This document shows positions 11,806 to 23,637 of a DNA stretch of 64,000 nucleotides, piece by piece. Origin of the DNA: Conchocele bisecta (taxonomy: Eukaryota; Mollusca; Bivalvia; Lucinida; Thyasiridae); assembly GCA_029237695.1 (NCBI GenBank), contig CM055271.1, positions 37,692,462 through 37,756,461 on the forward strand, written 5' to 3'. The first letter of the stretch is position 1. Each line of letters begins with the position of its first letter. A program made the position numbers and the translations under genes. The notes below the pieces were generated by a model, which did not search any database, was not told where the DNA came from, and saw nothing but the letters and a program-made list of their open reading frames with translations.

Positions 11806-12289
11806 GTATTCGCTATAACTCAGCGTACCATACTCCATGACCCTATGACGTTTGCATCAGTTGTTCATGTCTAGTCGGTTTCCCAAACACATTTATTGCT
11901 ATGCAACTTGACTGTTATAGACATAACACCGGTCTCCTCTTATGTCTTGATAGCCACTCAATCACAATTGTATGTAAACACTAGCTGCAAATGTGATGAA
12001 TACGTTCAATTCAATTCAATTCAATTTCTTTATTTCCTCTTTACAGAGATCATGGTATAACCAAATGCAGTATAATATAAAGAAATACATAATAATGAGG
12101 AAGTTGCAGTGAAAATATGCATGATTGTACTGTGAGTACAGTAAGAAAAAAATGAAGTGAAATTCATTTACACAGTTATCGATCATGGCTACTAAACTCA
12201 TACGCATTTGAACGTGGCTTCGCATTGTTTGCTTTAGCAACCAGTGCGGATCCAAATCGTTTAGTGCATCTGTGAATAGTGTAGATACC

Positions 12290-12560
12290 TCAGGGGCGGA
12301 TCCAACATTTTGGGGAACGGGGGGGGGGTGTGTAGTTGCGAATGTAACTCTTGCAATCTACTCTCGTACCGCCCGTAGCTAGCTACGGACGGTACGGGAG
12401 TAATTGCAAGAGTTACCGTTCGCAACCAGGGGGTTGTCCTATTTTCGGGCTCTTCGAAATTCACTTTCCTGTGTTTTACGGCATTTAAAGTCAGACTCCA
12501 ACTGGTGGTAAACTGTGATCTATGTAGACTCCGTGGCTGAACGCGGGCGTTGCAACCCCG
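12290..12560. repeat. Inverted repeat around GTAGCTAGCTAC
   Basis: AACTCTTGCAATCTACTCTC and its inverted counterpart surround a GGTACGG/CCGTACC stem near 12360-12405. A G8 run lies near 12321. It appears single-copy here. Confidence 0.55.
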
Positions 12561-12721
12561 GAAACCCACCCCTCTAGATCCGCATCAGCTGTCCTAATTT
12601 GTAATTCCCCATACATCTGCACTTATGTCTTGATAGCCACTCAATCACAATTGCATGCACGCACTTGTTACTAATGTGACGAATACGTTGACCTATAGCA
12701 AGCCACAGCTAGATCACAGTT

Positions 12722-12860
12722 GATCCGCATGTACGAGGAGATAATCCGCGAGCATTAACGAGTGGATTATCTCCTCGTACATGCGGTCGAACGTGATATA
12801 ACTGTGTTATCACATCCTCATGTCCATACAGTCCATGTCCGTACATTGCACATGTGCTGT
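12722..12860. mobile_element. Family J hairpin element, second copy
   Basis: GATCCGCATGTACGAGGAGA and its complement form the stem. The right flank (TATCACATCCTCATGTCCAT) is the complement of the left flank of the 9525 copy, which shows that the two are full family members. Confidence 0.75.
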
Positions 12861-12925
12861 GTCAACGCAGTAACGAAACTCGAAAATATATCAAACATTT
12901 GATAATGTGTTCAATACACTCCAGG

Positions 12926-13173
12926 AGGCCGTTTCACTAAACTTCTTACGACGAAAATGTTCGTAAGTGCAAATTTAGGATTGTCTGGAAATTACAATTG
13001 ATGGATTTACATTTATTGAGCATAGGGTACATATGCTTCATATGCAGCCTATGCTCAATACATATAAATCCAATAATTGTTTACAAGAAAACATTGTTAG
13101 TGTGCAATTTACAGACTATCATAGTTTTGCACTTACGAACATTTTAGTCGTGCGAAGTTTAGTGAAACGATCC
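12926..13173. mobile_element. Family D palindromic MITE, full copy
   Basis: Its terminal GGCCGTTTCACTAAACTTC and complement are intact. The centre is CATATGCTTCATATGCAGCC, slightly expanded. Confidence 0.85.
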
Positions 13174-13327
13174 CCATAATTCAAGAGTCAATATGGCCGA
13201 TCAAGACTGAACTGATTTACTATGTTTTACATACATGTAGCTAATTCGACCCTTGTGTTGCAACATCCAAAAGTCAGGCTCAAATGTCAGCGGTAAAAAT
13301 ACCACAAAGAACGTATACACTATCGAT

Positions 13328-13533
13328 TGCGCTAATATTGCCAATATTTGTCTTTTTTTTATTTTAAAATACTTCAACATTGTGACTGAAATCAAGCAGC
13401 TTGATTGACTGAGCCTGAGATGTGCGACAGCTCAGGCTCAGACAATCAACTTGCTTGATTGCGAGTTCACATTACCAATAGGTGTTTTGAATAGTTCATA
13501 GTAATCTGGGCAAGATTAACGCAGGCGGGTGTG
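13328..13533. mobile_element. Family E hairpin element
   Basis: The hairpin GACTGAGCCTGAGATGTGCG/ACAGCTCAGGCTCAGAC is flanked by GCTTGATT stems. The outer ends are GCGCTAATATTGCC and GGCAAGATTAACGCAGGCGG. Confidence 0.75.
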
Positions 13534-14070
13534 TATACATGGGCTAGGAATTTCGCACCCTTACGAGGGGCTGTCCGAAACTTGTGCAAGTGGCAAGTTA
13601 CACAGGTTTGTACTTCGCAGTAGCACAAATGTGTTACTATATACATCTATATTTCGCCGCCATTAAATTTTCGCGATTTCCATATATGAACATTTTCGCG
13701 ACGACTTTCTTTCGCGATCTGACAAACCGTGCTACTAGCATTCAATTGGCGGTCAGTGTAGTAGATCTGTGTTTCAAGTCCTTGCATTTTCTTTACGATT
13801 TTCAGTCACAAAACTGGACCTAACTACAGATGTACGGAAAACCAGTCCGAGTACAAGTACGGCGAGTTACTGTTATGTATTGCCCAACGGAAAGTACCAT
13901 ACTTGTGCAAAACATCGATGTCATCAGACTCCGTGAAAACGCAAGACGAACATGGCCTATGTGAGTGAAATGATTTATTGCATGAGTGATGAATTATTAT
14001 TATATCTATTAAGCAGTGTACTGAGCTCATAACAAACGAGCCTATCTTGATACAGACACGGGCACTTATC

Positions 14071-14680
14071 ATACGGAGCCCCGCACGGGACACGGATTTT
14101 TATGCCACCGGGTTTCGAAGAAACGGGTGGCATATAGTGTTTGGACCGTCCGTCTGTCCGTCCGTCCGTCATACTTTTCGGTTAACCGCTTTGTCACAGT
14201 TTCTCAAATTTCGGTTAACCACTTTGTCACAACGGTTTCTCAAATATGCTGCAGGTGGCATCCGCGTTCGACAGACGCATTTCTTGTTTTTTATTAATTC
14301 GTTCCCACGAAGTAAAACTTCATTATCTCAATTTAACAATCCGTTCCCACCATATAACAATTCGTTCGCTCGAATTAACAATTCGTTCCCACGAAATGAC
14401 AATTCGTTCCCTCAATTTAACAATTCGTTCCCACGATATAACAATTCGTTCACACGAATTAACAATTCGTTCCCATGGGAACGAATTGTTATTTCGTGGG
14501 AACGAATTGTTAAATTGAGGGAACGAATTGTCAATTCGTGGGAACGAATTGTTAATTCGTGGGAACGAATTGTTAATTCGTGGGAACGAATTGTTAATTC
14601 GAGGGAACGAATTGTTAAATGTATTTCGTGGCAACGAATTAATGAAAAAAATAATTATACGTCCCCTGCGGGGCTCCGTA
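14071..14680. mobile_element. Family A foldback element, copy 2, with internal insertion
   Basis: Both termini are clear: ATACGGAGCCCCGCACGGGA on the left and its complement ending GGGGCTCCGTA on the right. The 21-bp-unit arms invert at CCATGG near 14475. Between the left end and its array (about 14095-14275) sits a different repeat with GCCACCGGGTTTCGAAGAAA and (GTCC)n. The reading frames in this block are artefacts of the 21-bp period. Confidence 0.85.
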
Positions 14681-14815
14681 CTACGGAGCCCCGCAAGTGA
14701 CGTAGAAGTCTTTTTTACAAGGCGTACAATGATGCCTTGTAAAATGGATTGAGTATAAATAAACTGAACTGAAACCACAGTGCGCCTCACAACGGTGCTT
14801 CAAATGATATATGTA

Positions 14816-15255
14816 GTCTGTTTCAAGAAAGCTGCCCAAATCTTACGGCTATATAAACAATGCAAACATAATTTATTTTTTTTAATTTAATCAACATTTA
14901 AGAATGAGCCTTCTTTTTATTTTGTGAAATTTCGTTCAATATTGATAATAAAACGAAAAATCAGTTTCCCCAGAGTGAAGATGTCTATGGGGATTTAATA
15001 TTGGGAATTTTCCTTAGCAAGATCGTGTCCAATCTATCTAGCCAGGTTTCGGAGTCAATTTCGATTTTTTTTCGATTTTTTTCTCTTTCCCCAGCTACTG
15101 CACATCCTTTTCCCCCATGTTAAATCCCCATAGACAAATCAATTTTTTTGTAATAAAATAAAGATTTTACCAAAAATTTAATATTATCGAACAATTGTTG
15201 TTTTTGCATTGTTTATATGGCCATACAATTTGGGCAGGTTTCGTGAAACAGACAG
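14816..15255. mobile_element. Family K inverted-repeat element, full copy
   Basis: The ~50-bp terminal inverted repeats run TCTGTTTCAAGAAAGCTGCC...TATATAAACAATGCAAAC on the left and complementary on the right (GCATTGTTTATATGGCC...TGAAACAGAC). The interior has TCCCCATAGAC motifs on both strands. There is no ORF. Related partial copies are at 29525 and 42384. Confidence 0.75.
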
Positions 15256-15437
15256 CAGTCATGATAATGAGGATTCATTACCGTACAGTAACCTCCTAGA
15301 AATAATGATTTACTAGAACACAATTTAATAACCATAATCAAATTGTAGTTCACATTGAGGTAGCTATAGCAACGACAATGTTTGTATATACCGCTGGCTG
15401 ATACAGCAACGAACAAAACTGAAATGAAGACACACCA

Positions 15438-15541
15438 AGGGCCGTTTCGCTAAATTTGTACGATTAAAATTTTCGTACAATTTTAAGACCGTCTGGAAAT
15501 TTCAATTGATGAATTTACATTTATTGAGCATAGGCTGCATA
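15438..15541 (+). mobile_element. Family D MITE, left half fused to family L
   Basis: GGGCCGTTTCGCTAAATTTG runs to the hairpin centre at GGCTGCATAT and then changes directly into family L. Confidence 0.7.
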
Positions 15542-15700
15542 TCGCCCCTGATATCAGTGTGGAATTTTACCTCTGTATAAAATGTATAATAATGCCTATC
15601 AATACGTGGGGTAATGGTGAATGAATGTTTATTTTGCCAGAAAATGTGAACGTTTTGTGCCTACTGAGTGGGGGCATGTGGGCGAACTATAATATCGGTT
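15541..15700. mobile_element. Family L element, right half
   Basis: TATAAAATGTATAATAATGC to GTGCCTACTGAGTGGG matches the right half of the complete element at 40433-40940. Confidence 0.65.
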
Positions 15701-15799
15701 AAATATGTTAAACACAGTTGTAAAAACCATAGTACCCGAGTCGATACGAAATTGGTCCGTTTTGTCTGATCACATATACAAAACGCGCACCTGCATTGT

Positions 15800-17445
15800 A
15801 TGAAAGGGGATATCCGCCACTACATTGCATGCTGCTTCATGACAATGCAGTAGACCATTGCTACATGTCATCCTGCACTGCGGCTACTCGTTACTGCTTA
15901 ATGACAACTCCATCGTGCATTATTACATTTCACATTGCATACCTCGATTGGCTATTTGACATTGTTACATGTCATCCTGCATCTTGGCTATACAATACTG
16001 CTTAATGACAACTCCATTTTGCATTATTACATTGCATATTGCATACCTCGATTGGCTATTTCACATTGTTACATGCCATATTCTGCCATGTGTCATTCTG
16101 CTTACTGCTTGCTGGGATGCGTATATGACTATATGGATTCCGCCGAATGACGCATGCAAGCACACAGAATGGCCCATGTCAGAATATGAAATTGCCGAAT
16201 GAGGGATGCCAGTATCGCAGTAAGCAGTAGGCCGAATGAAACTTGGCAAAATGTGCAACGCTTCCATTATGACGCCAGGTGCCGCTCCAAAATAAGTACA
16301 GTCGACGTTTTTTCTTATGGTATTTTGTCACTGTGCCACCGCGGACATAATGTATTTAAAGTGGTCGATCACCGCGGGCATAGCCTACCTGTTCCCCGCG
16401 ATCACTGTTTCATGCAGTGGGATCGCGGTGACAGCATCCTCGGTCACTGTGATCACTGTGCGGTCACTGTCGCAACCCCCACCCCCACCACCTGCGTACG
16501 GGCCTGTCGTAACCTGTGTCGGCTATCGTATTATTTTGAGCGACTGACGGGGACGAGTTGGTCGAAGGGCGAAACGGAGGCCGGTCATTAAATTAACGAA
16601 TAACGGGGACCGATACGATTTCTAATTACTTGCATTAAGGTAATACTCACACTTTCCATTTACTCATCTGTTGACAATGGATACTTATGTCCGTATTTAC
16701 ATGTACAGTTACTAATGAAGAGTATCTGCTACTTATAGTTCGTGTTAAAAATAATAATAATTAGACCGACGGTGTTCAATCTCCCGAAATAGTCACAGGT
16801 AAGCCGCTAAATGATAAAGACGGGATTGTTTCCTTTGCGGCCAGAATGGATTAAATCACCTTTATTCGCACTGCAATCAATCAACTAAGTTAAGAAAATA
16901 TATATACAATTCAGGCCCGTAGCCAGACCTGTTTGAAGGGGGGGGGGTCGTTTTGAAGGCCCAATGGGCCTGAGGTATCTAAGGGGGTCTAAAACAGTTT
17001 CATTCGGCCTACTGCTTACTGCGATGCTGGCATCCCTCCATCGGCCATTTCATATTCCGACATGTGCCATTCTGCGTGCTTACATGTACATGCGTCATTC
17101 GGCGGAATTCATATAGTCATATACGCATCCCAGCAAGCAGTAAGCAGAATGACACATGGCAGAATATGGCATGTAACAATGTGAAATAGTCAATCGAGGT
17201 ATGCAATATGCAATGTAATAATGCAAGATGGAGTTGTCATTAAGCAGTATTGTATATCCAATATGCAGGATGACATGTAACAATGTCAAATAGCCAATCG
17301 AGGTATGCAATGTGAAATGTAATAATGCACGATGGAGTTGTCATTAAGCAGTAACGAGTAGCCGCAGTGCAGGATGGCCTGTAACAATGGTCGACTGCAT
17401 TGTCATGAAGCAGCATGCAATGTAGTGGCGGATATCCCCTTCCAT
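15800..17445. mobile_element. 1.65-kb foldback element with ~445-bp arms
   Basis: The left arm (about 15800-16243) starts TGAAAGGGGATATCCGCCAC. The right arm (about 16997-17445) is its reverse complement, ending GCGGATATCCCCTTCCA. Within each arm a ~120-bp segment (ATTGCATACCTCGATTGGCT) is directly repeated two to three times. The ~750-bp spacer holds a CGCGGTGACAG-type region and a G-rich run but no recognisable protein. It is a large foldback transposon or two inverted insertions. No transposase was found. Confidence 0.8.
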
Positions 17446-17549
17446 AGCATTGGGGTTGACTCTCCTCCGTGTTTCTCGTGCTTACATGTGTATGCCATTG
17501 GCTGAGAGGAAATTGACACTATCACCGACACAAAGGAAGAAGCACTAAA

Positions 17550-17870
17550 ATACAACGAGAAAAGCCTCTTTAAATCATACCCAATTATAGTCTGACATCT
17601 AGAATATCTAGAAGGTATGACACTCGCCATCTTTTCAACGAACGGAAGTGGATTATTTACCTTGGGTCCGGCTCGCTAATTCAGTAATTGTAACGCGTGC
17701 GAAGGCCGGGACCAGTAGGGTCCCGTCCTTCTCGCGCGTTACAATTACTGAATCAGCGAGCCGGGCACAAGGGTACACTAGTACCACTTCCGTTGCTTGA
17801 AAAGATTGCGAGTGTCCTACCTTCTAGATATTTAATATCCGAATATAATTGGGTATGATTTAAAGAGCGT
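17550..17870. repeat. 320-bp palindrome
   Basis: Imperfect arms of about 155 bp are joined at GGGACCAGTAGGGTCCC near 17710-17727. The inner stem is GCTCGCTAATTCAGTAATTG and its complement. The outer stem includes AGAAGGTATGACACTCGCC and ATCATACCCAATTATA. Only one copy is in the window. Confidence 0.8.
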
Positions 17871-18464
17871 TTTGACGTTCATACCACAAAGTGCCTATGA
17901 CTGAAACCACAAAAAAACACGTCACAAATGGCAGCGGGAATGCGGGAAACAAAAAAAATGTCGTCTGCTGCTGTTTTATATGTTCTCTTCTTTATCAATA
18001 AAACATGATTAAACGTGACAGCCCTGTTAAACTATGCTATTTATGAGAACAATGGAAATACAACATTTAATTCAGCATTGCAAGGGTTAGCCGAAAACAC
18101 GATGACCGACAACCAACTGTTGTATCGTAAATAACGTTTGATTCCGTCTGATTCAAAATTCTCTGCAGAATATTCAGACTAACCCCATATTAAGTAATGC
18201 TTCTAAATGTGTGTTTGGCGGTGTTAACGGCTGGAATATGGTCAGCATTAAAAGGAAGAAACCGCAGTCGTATTGATGACCTCATGGTCACCGCCATTAC
18301 TCCAGTGTAAACAATATACCACGTGATCACATACCCTGATTGTGGTTATACTATGTCAGGGGGGAGAGGTGGGTGGGTGGTGGTACTGATGGCGGCACTA
18401 AATGCTATTTCTTTGTATTGGCAAATACCACTAGTATTGTCAGAAAACGCTAAATACATGTATA

Positions 18465-18605
18465 TACTGTGGAATCTCTCTAAACCGAAAAACCTTGCGA
18501 CATCGATGTATTATGACATATTACACTGTCAAATATCGGAATTACAGTGAAACATCTCTAAACCGGACACCATGGGTGTCCGGTTTAGAGAGGTTCCGCT
18601 GTGGA
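18465..18605. mobile_element. Family F element
   Basis: A left end GTGGAATCTCTCTAAACCG at about 18470 pairs with the hairpin TCTAAACCGGACACCATGGG/TGTCCGGTTTAGAGAGG at about 18550-18600. Confidence 0.75.
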
Positions 18606-18711
18606 GCTTATTGCACGACTGCCGATTCCATACGATATTATTAACAGAGTTTAACTGTACTGATATATGCCTCGTTTCCTAAGAAATCAGCCAACGAGTT
18701 TAATAATGTAT

Positions 18712-18898
18712 ACAGTTGAATCTCCCTAAACCGAACACCAAGAAAGCACATGTGATCTCATTTTTGATGAGTTTCTTGGATCGCATAGCACACAGCTATG
18801 GCTCAAAATGATCATATGTCTTATTTACAGTGAAATCTCTCTAAGACGGACACCCAACGGACCAGCCAGGGTGTCAGGTTTAGAGAGGTTTCACTGTA
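18712..18898. mobile_element. Family F element, full copy
   Basis: TACAGTTGAATCTCCCTAAA to GTTTAGAGAGGTTTCACTGT. The interior carries GGATCGCATAGCACACAGCT and a second hairpin (GACACCCAACGG/CAGGGTGTC). Confidence 0.75.
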
Positions 18899-18979
18899 TC
18901 GCGGACATGTACAAGTACATAATAATTATTGTAACACAGTGCTATCAATGCAGAGTGAAAAGCAAATGTATTCAATAAA

Positions 18980-19130
18980 TATTTATCCCGTATGTGCCGT
19001 AAAACACGGTGCCGTGAAACATTTTTGATATCCTGTCAATACGACCTAATCACTGCGTATGAATATATGCGGTGGCTGGGGTTATTTGTATTGCATTTTA
19101 AAGCAATTTGAAGGTGTTGACGGGATAAAT
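18980..19130. mobile_element. Family C MITE, long variant
   Basis: TATTTATCCCGTATGTGCCG (with a small terminal deletion) to GTGTTGACGGGATAAATAG. The interior includes CACTGCGTATGAATATATGC. Confidence 0.75.
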
Positions 19131-19277
19131 AGAATATAGGTTAGTGCCGTGAATGGGAACAAATATCTGGCAAGGCTTAGGAAACGGGATGGGCGAGGCT
19201 CTGCCGAGCACATCCCGTTTCCGTGCCGCGCCAGATATTTGTTCCCATTCACGGCACTAACCTACTATTTTCTATAT
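19129..19277. mobile_element. Family B hairpin MITE, full copy
   Basis: It directly follows family C at 19130. The hairpin arms meet at GGGCGAGGCTCTGCCGAGCAC. Confidence 0.85.
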
Positions 19278-20070
19278 GTAAAGCATGCGATCTTCATGAA
19301 TTACAGTTTATTGCATATTTACATAGAACTTTAAAGATGGGGTCGCGCACATCGTGGTGTATTGAAGGGTTTATCGTTTATTGTTTCAACTATTATTGAC
19401 ATATCATTGATATACACAAATAGCAATTAATTAATTTGTATTACCTGGTACAGTTATTGGCATTATTTCGCCTAATTTGAATGACGGATTTTAATAATTT
19501 TGAGGTCAGGGAGATAACCGCGTTTTCTCAAATTGTTAACAAAAATCAATATATATTCAACGGAAATCAATATTTATTCGTACAATGCATTTTATGGTGT
19601 ACAATAATTATACTTTGCAAGATATTGACAGCAGTCGTAATTAAGTTTATACACATTATTTTTTAAATAATTAAAACTAATCACCATTTCTTCACATGTA
19701 CATACACTGGTGATCACCACTGCCGAAACGAAATTGAAATGTTAGTTAATACTGTAACAGTAACTGTGTAAAAACGGACACATGTTAAAAACATGTGGAA
19801 CAGGGCACTCACATGAGGGCACTCACCTTTAATACTAAAATACATAAAGACGCTCGTATTGAATATTGGCTTCTCGCGTTAAGGCAGGTATACATGTACG
19901 CCAGAAGTAATATTGTCCTTCAGCCGCGATATGGAGTAAGTGCCATTGAAAATCGATTGCTAAGCAAATGTATATTATACATGTATCCGTTGTTATTGTG
20001 GCTTAAAGCAATGGCCGTCAAAGACAGAAACACGACTGCTGATTCGACATCATGGGAGGCGTTCGGTGAT
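19278..20070. other. Unannotated stretch with one 122-codon open frame
   Basis: The open frame at 19795-20163 (+) has no recognisable domain. It runs into a family E element (CTACCGCCTGCGTTAATC) at its 3' end, which argues against a real gene. The rest is AT-rich without recognised features. Confidence 0.4.
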
Positions 20071-20076
20071 AAATCC

Positions 20077-20294
20077 TGCACTACCGCCTGCGTTAATCTT
20101 TCACAGATTAACAACGGTTCTAAACATCTATTGGCAATGCCAACTCGCATTCAAGCAATTTGATTGTCTGGTCCTGAGCTGTAGCACAGCTCAGGCCCAG
20201 TCAATCAAGCTGCTCAATATAAGCACAATATTCAAGTATTTTGAAATAAAGAAATTTACAAATATTTGAAACATTAGTGCAGGCGGTAGTGTAC
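20077..20294. mobile_element. Family E hairpin element, full copy
   Basis: The ends are GCACTACCGCCTGCGTTAAT and its complement TTAGTGCAGGCGGTAGTG. The central hairpin is GGTCCTGAGCTGTAGCACAG/CTCAGGCCC. Confidence 0.8.
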
Positions 20295-20299
20295 TACAA

Positions 20300-20690
20300 A
20301 TATTATAGGAATGAATGGCCTTTTTGTGGAATTTATCGGGGTATAAACTTGGAAAAGTCGCGGGAATACTGGACGAAGGCCGGAAGGCCTCGTCCAGTAT
20401 TCCTGCGACTTTTCCAAGTTTATATCCCCGATAAATTCCACAAAAAGGCCATTCATTCCTTATAATTCCAGCATTTGAAATAAATTCATCAAGAAAATTT
20501 GTTTATTTTCCGTTTTCTTAACAATTATTTTAACTGCACCACACGGTTACGGAAAGTAGTTCGGCGTGGGAGTTTACTGGGATATAAATTTTGGACAGAG
20601 ACTTGCTACGGGCCAATCAAATGTTAGGGAATTGTGTAAATATTTTTGTGGTGGAATTATACATGTATAATACCATGGTAGGTATATGTA
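20300..20690 (+). mobile_element. Family H element (hairpin plus unique tail)
   Basis: A ~160-bp hairpin (GGAATGAATGGCCTTTTTGT to its complement, centre GGCCGGAAGGCC) is followed by a conserved ~210-bp tail containing GCGTGGGAGTTTACTGGG and TTGCTACGGGCCAATCAAAT. Other copies are at 38555, 54519 and 62570 (reverse). The asymmetric hairpin-plus-tail form is constant. Confidence 0.8.
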
Positions 20691-20994
20691 CATGCATTCT
20701 AATATCAACTTTATCGGGCAATACTTTTGAACGTGTAAGAATTCCGAGCCGAGTCTGATAAACATTGTATCAAAATACACGAGCATGATATTATGGTTAT
20801 CAGATAGTGTTCTACACTACATAATGTGTAAATGTGACGAACTTATATTGAAAGAACGTGGGATCAAAATGGACATGACTATACGTGTCGATCACGCAAG
20901 ACGCTGTGTAATTTCACAAGATCATAACGAGCTTACTGGTCTAACAAACAGTGCCGACCCTGTTGTTGTGGTTCGCTGTAAACCGTTACATGTA

Positions 20995-21064
20995 GTATGG
21001 ACCATGGAACCTCCCTACATGTAAACCAGACACCCGGGTGTCCGATTTAGAGACGTTCCACTGT
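20995..21064. mobile_element. Family F hairpin, short form
   Basis: AACCTCCCTACATGTAAACC pairs imperfectly with GGGTGTCCGATTTAGAGACG. An end-only fragment follows at about 21254-21288 (GTGTCCGGTTTAGAGAGGGT). Confidence 0.6.
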
Positions 21065-21590
21065 AATTCAGGTTGTATGAGTGTGGCAATGCAATATGCA
21101 TGTGCGCGATATTCGCAGCGTGTCCGGTTGAGAAAGGGGTCTAAAGTACAATCTTTGTCTGCTTAATTGTATGTGTTTATTGTCGTTTCTCGCTGCTGAT
21201 AACGTCTGTTTATGATCGTAAACCATACATGCCAGTTTTGCGGTGCTCATATCTCCCAGGGTGTCCGGTTTAGAGAGGGTCCACTGTATTACAATTTAGA
21301 AAGTTGCATATCCATTTACTGTCGATTTGAAACAACCTATAAATAGTTCCAACATTAGTGTAGGTTACTTTCCTTTGTTGGAATGGAATGGAATGGTGCT
21401 TAATCCTTTGTTGGACACAGGTAAACACTGTCGGCCATAATAGGAGGCAATATTCCATTAGGCCCTATAGATAAATATGGAAAATAATCCAAGTATCGGA
21501 ATTTCTAAATATTGCTAAAAAAAAGAAAACCCACTTGTCTTTACATGTGATTTATTTGAAGAATATATGTTTGTTTAAGCACTGTGTATT

Positions 21591-21808
21591 CCCCTACTAT
21601 TCACCCTCCCATAGTGTAACCGGGAATCCCCTACTTTTCACCCTGCCCTAGTGTAACAGGGAATCCCCTACTGTTCACCCTCTCCTATTGTAACCGGGCA
21701 TCCCCTACATTTCACCCTCCCTTAGTGTAACAGGGAATCCCCTACTGTTTACCCTCCCCTAGTGTAACCCCGGTTACACTAGAGGAGGGTGAACAGTAGG
21801 GGGTTATA
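21591..21808. repeat. ~39-bp minisatellite with terminal inverted copy
   Basis: Five units of CCCCTACTGTTCACCCTCCC plus TAGTGTAACCGGGAAT recur about every 38-39 bp. The last (GGTTACACTAGAGGAGGGTG) is inverted, so the array ends in a hairpin. The motif is shared with the 270-bp array at 52731. Confidence 0.8.
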
Positions 21809-22113
21809 CAGAGCACTAACATTAATATCAGAGTATGCATGTATATGTCAATTCAATATCAACATTTCGCTTTCAGTTACATATAGTTTTTCAGATGGCT
21901 GATAAGGGAGACAACTCCACGTCACATTAGCTAATCTGGAAAATATGTATTCCATACAAATGACAATAAGCATCATAAACCCCAATATATATATATACAG
22001 TGTCCAGTGTAGAGGTTCCAGTGTCGTTACATGTATGCCACCAAATGGTGCATCGCTTGTTTGATTAGAAATAGTGTTACTGTGGACAAGGGTCAGAACG
22101 GAAATAAGGTATC

Positions 22114-22270
22114 TTATCCCGTCAACACAGTGCGTATGTGTTGAAATACGGTGCCGTGAACATTTTTGATATCCTGTCAATACGATCTACTCACTGCGTA
22201 TGAATATGTGCGGTGGCTGGGCTTATTCTTTTGCATTTTAAAGCCACTTGTAGGTGTTGACGGGATAAAT
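22114..22270. mobile_element. Family C MITE, long variant
   Basis: TTATCCCGTCAACACAGTGC to GTGTTGACGGGATAAATA. Family B follows directly. Confidence 0.8.
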
Positions 22271-22420
22271 ATAATAGTAGGTTAGTGCCGTGAATGGGAA
22301 AACATATCTGGCGCGGCACGGAAACAGGATGTGCTGGGCAGAGCCTCGCCCATCCCGTTTCCTAAGCCTTGCCATATATTTTCCCCCATTCACGGCACTA
22401 ACCCACTACAATTCTATATT
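22271..22420. mobile_element. Family B hairpin MITE, full copy
   Basis: AATAGTAGGTTAGTGCCGTG to its complement, ending near CCCACTACAATTCTATATT. The loop is in the inverted orientation (GTGCTGGGCAGAGCC). Confidence 0.8.
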
Positions 22421-22643
22421 TACGTTGTGTTCAAGTGGGAACCAAGGACATTGCTGTATGCGACGTAATGAGTGCGCGTATACTACTATAAGTATACCAG
22501 CCTGACATGGCGTTGTTTACATGCTTTGTTTATATAAACATTGGTGTATAAATAAACATGGAATTCCTGTAGGTATTTCCCAGTTTATTATGGCGCGTCG
22601 CTATAGTCATGATCGATATATTACGATTGAGAAAACAGTTTCT

Positions 22644-22736
22644 CATACTGGAGCAGTGGGTAAACTGGCGGCCAAAGGTGGCACTTGATTGTAATGTTGC
22701 ACTGCATGCGTTCGATCCTCACTTTGGCCATTTTAT
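22644..22736 (+). ncRNA. tRNA-like segment (SINE head candidate)
   Basis: An A-box-like GGAGCAGTGGGTAAA near 22650 and a B-box GCGTTCGATCC near 22708 are about 45 bp apart. The cloverleaf is not convincing, so it is probably a tRNA-derived relic rather than a tRNA gene. Confidence 0.35.
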
Positions 22737-23075
22737 ATATTTTTTTTTAAATATTGTTTTTGTGTTTTCTTTTTAATGCATCTTTATTACATGTAACAAC
22801 AATTGACATGGTAATTATGAACCACATGCATCCACGTTTATTTACTTATTTGTTTGTTATCTGAAGTGAGAGGTTTATTTTTCGACATGGTGTTCTCCGT
22901 AACATATTTGCATTTGTAGTGAGTCGAGGTGGACTTTCACAATAACACACGAATGTGCAGAATGCATTTCACAATGATTAGGTTCAAAGTGAAGTGTTAT
23001 GTAAAAGTAAATGCACGACTGTTTCGGGATGTGTGCGTTACTCTGGCGCCAAAATAGTAAAAACGAGAGAAAAAT

Positions 23076-23152
23076 GTATGCCTTTGGCAGGATTCGAACT
23101 CACGACCGTGCGATCACCAAACAGCAGATCTACCCACTAGAGCACTAAACGA
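23076..23152 (-). ncRNA. tRNA-like segment (SINE head candidate)
   Basis: Read on the reverse strand it has an A-box-like GCTCTAGTGGGTAGA and a perfect B-box GAGTTCGAATCC at tRNA-like spacing, with a T-arm-like stem. There is no clean 7-bp acceptor stem, so a functional tRNA is unlikely. Confidence 0.45.
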
Positions 23153-23466
23153 TGTTAGTATTATTATCAATTATATCGAATGTTAATGCGTTTGCGCTGG
23201 TATACAAATACCATGTCTACAACATATGACGTAAACTATTTAAAAATAGCACGTGTTTACAATAATATTTACAATAATAACGCGCCAGCTCAAAGCGGTA
23301 CACCTCTAGTAATGGCTATGTTAAATATCGGGTCTCATCTAGTAGGCAAAACATATTCTTTATGTAAATTAAATAAGTGTATAATTGTGTACATGAAACT
23401 TTTCCACCAGTTTTTAAAAATATCATATCTAAAGAATGGAGGAAACAGATATGTCTCCATAAATTC

Positions 23467-23637
23467 TTACAGTGGAACCTCTCTAAGCCGGACACCAATA
23501 AAACATCAGTGCTCTTATGTTTACGGATTTCTTGGTCATATATCTTATGTGACAATGCCTGTTCATGATTGCATAGCACACAACTATGGCTCAGAGTTAT
23601 CTCACATGGTGTCCGGTTTAGAGAGGATCCACTGTAC
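23467..23637. mobile_element. Family F element, full copy
   Basis: TACAGTGGAACCTCTCTAAG to TCCGGTTTAGAGAGGATCCA. The interior CATGATTGCATAGCACACAA is shared with the copies at 18712 and 30290. The 172-codon open frame at 23180-23698 runs through it and is not considered a gene. Confidence 0.8.

Noticed and set aside
16199..16591. 130-codon open frame between foldback arms
   Set aside because: It begins inside the left arm and shows no domain; composition resembles random reading of CG-rich sequence.
19795..20163. 122-codon open frame
   Set aside because: It ends inside a family E element and has no homology I can recognise.
23076..23152. Functional tRNA gene
   Set aside because: A and B boxes are good but no convincing acceptor stem is seen, so it is kept only as a tRNA-like relic.
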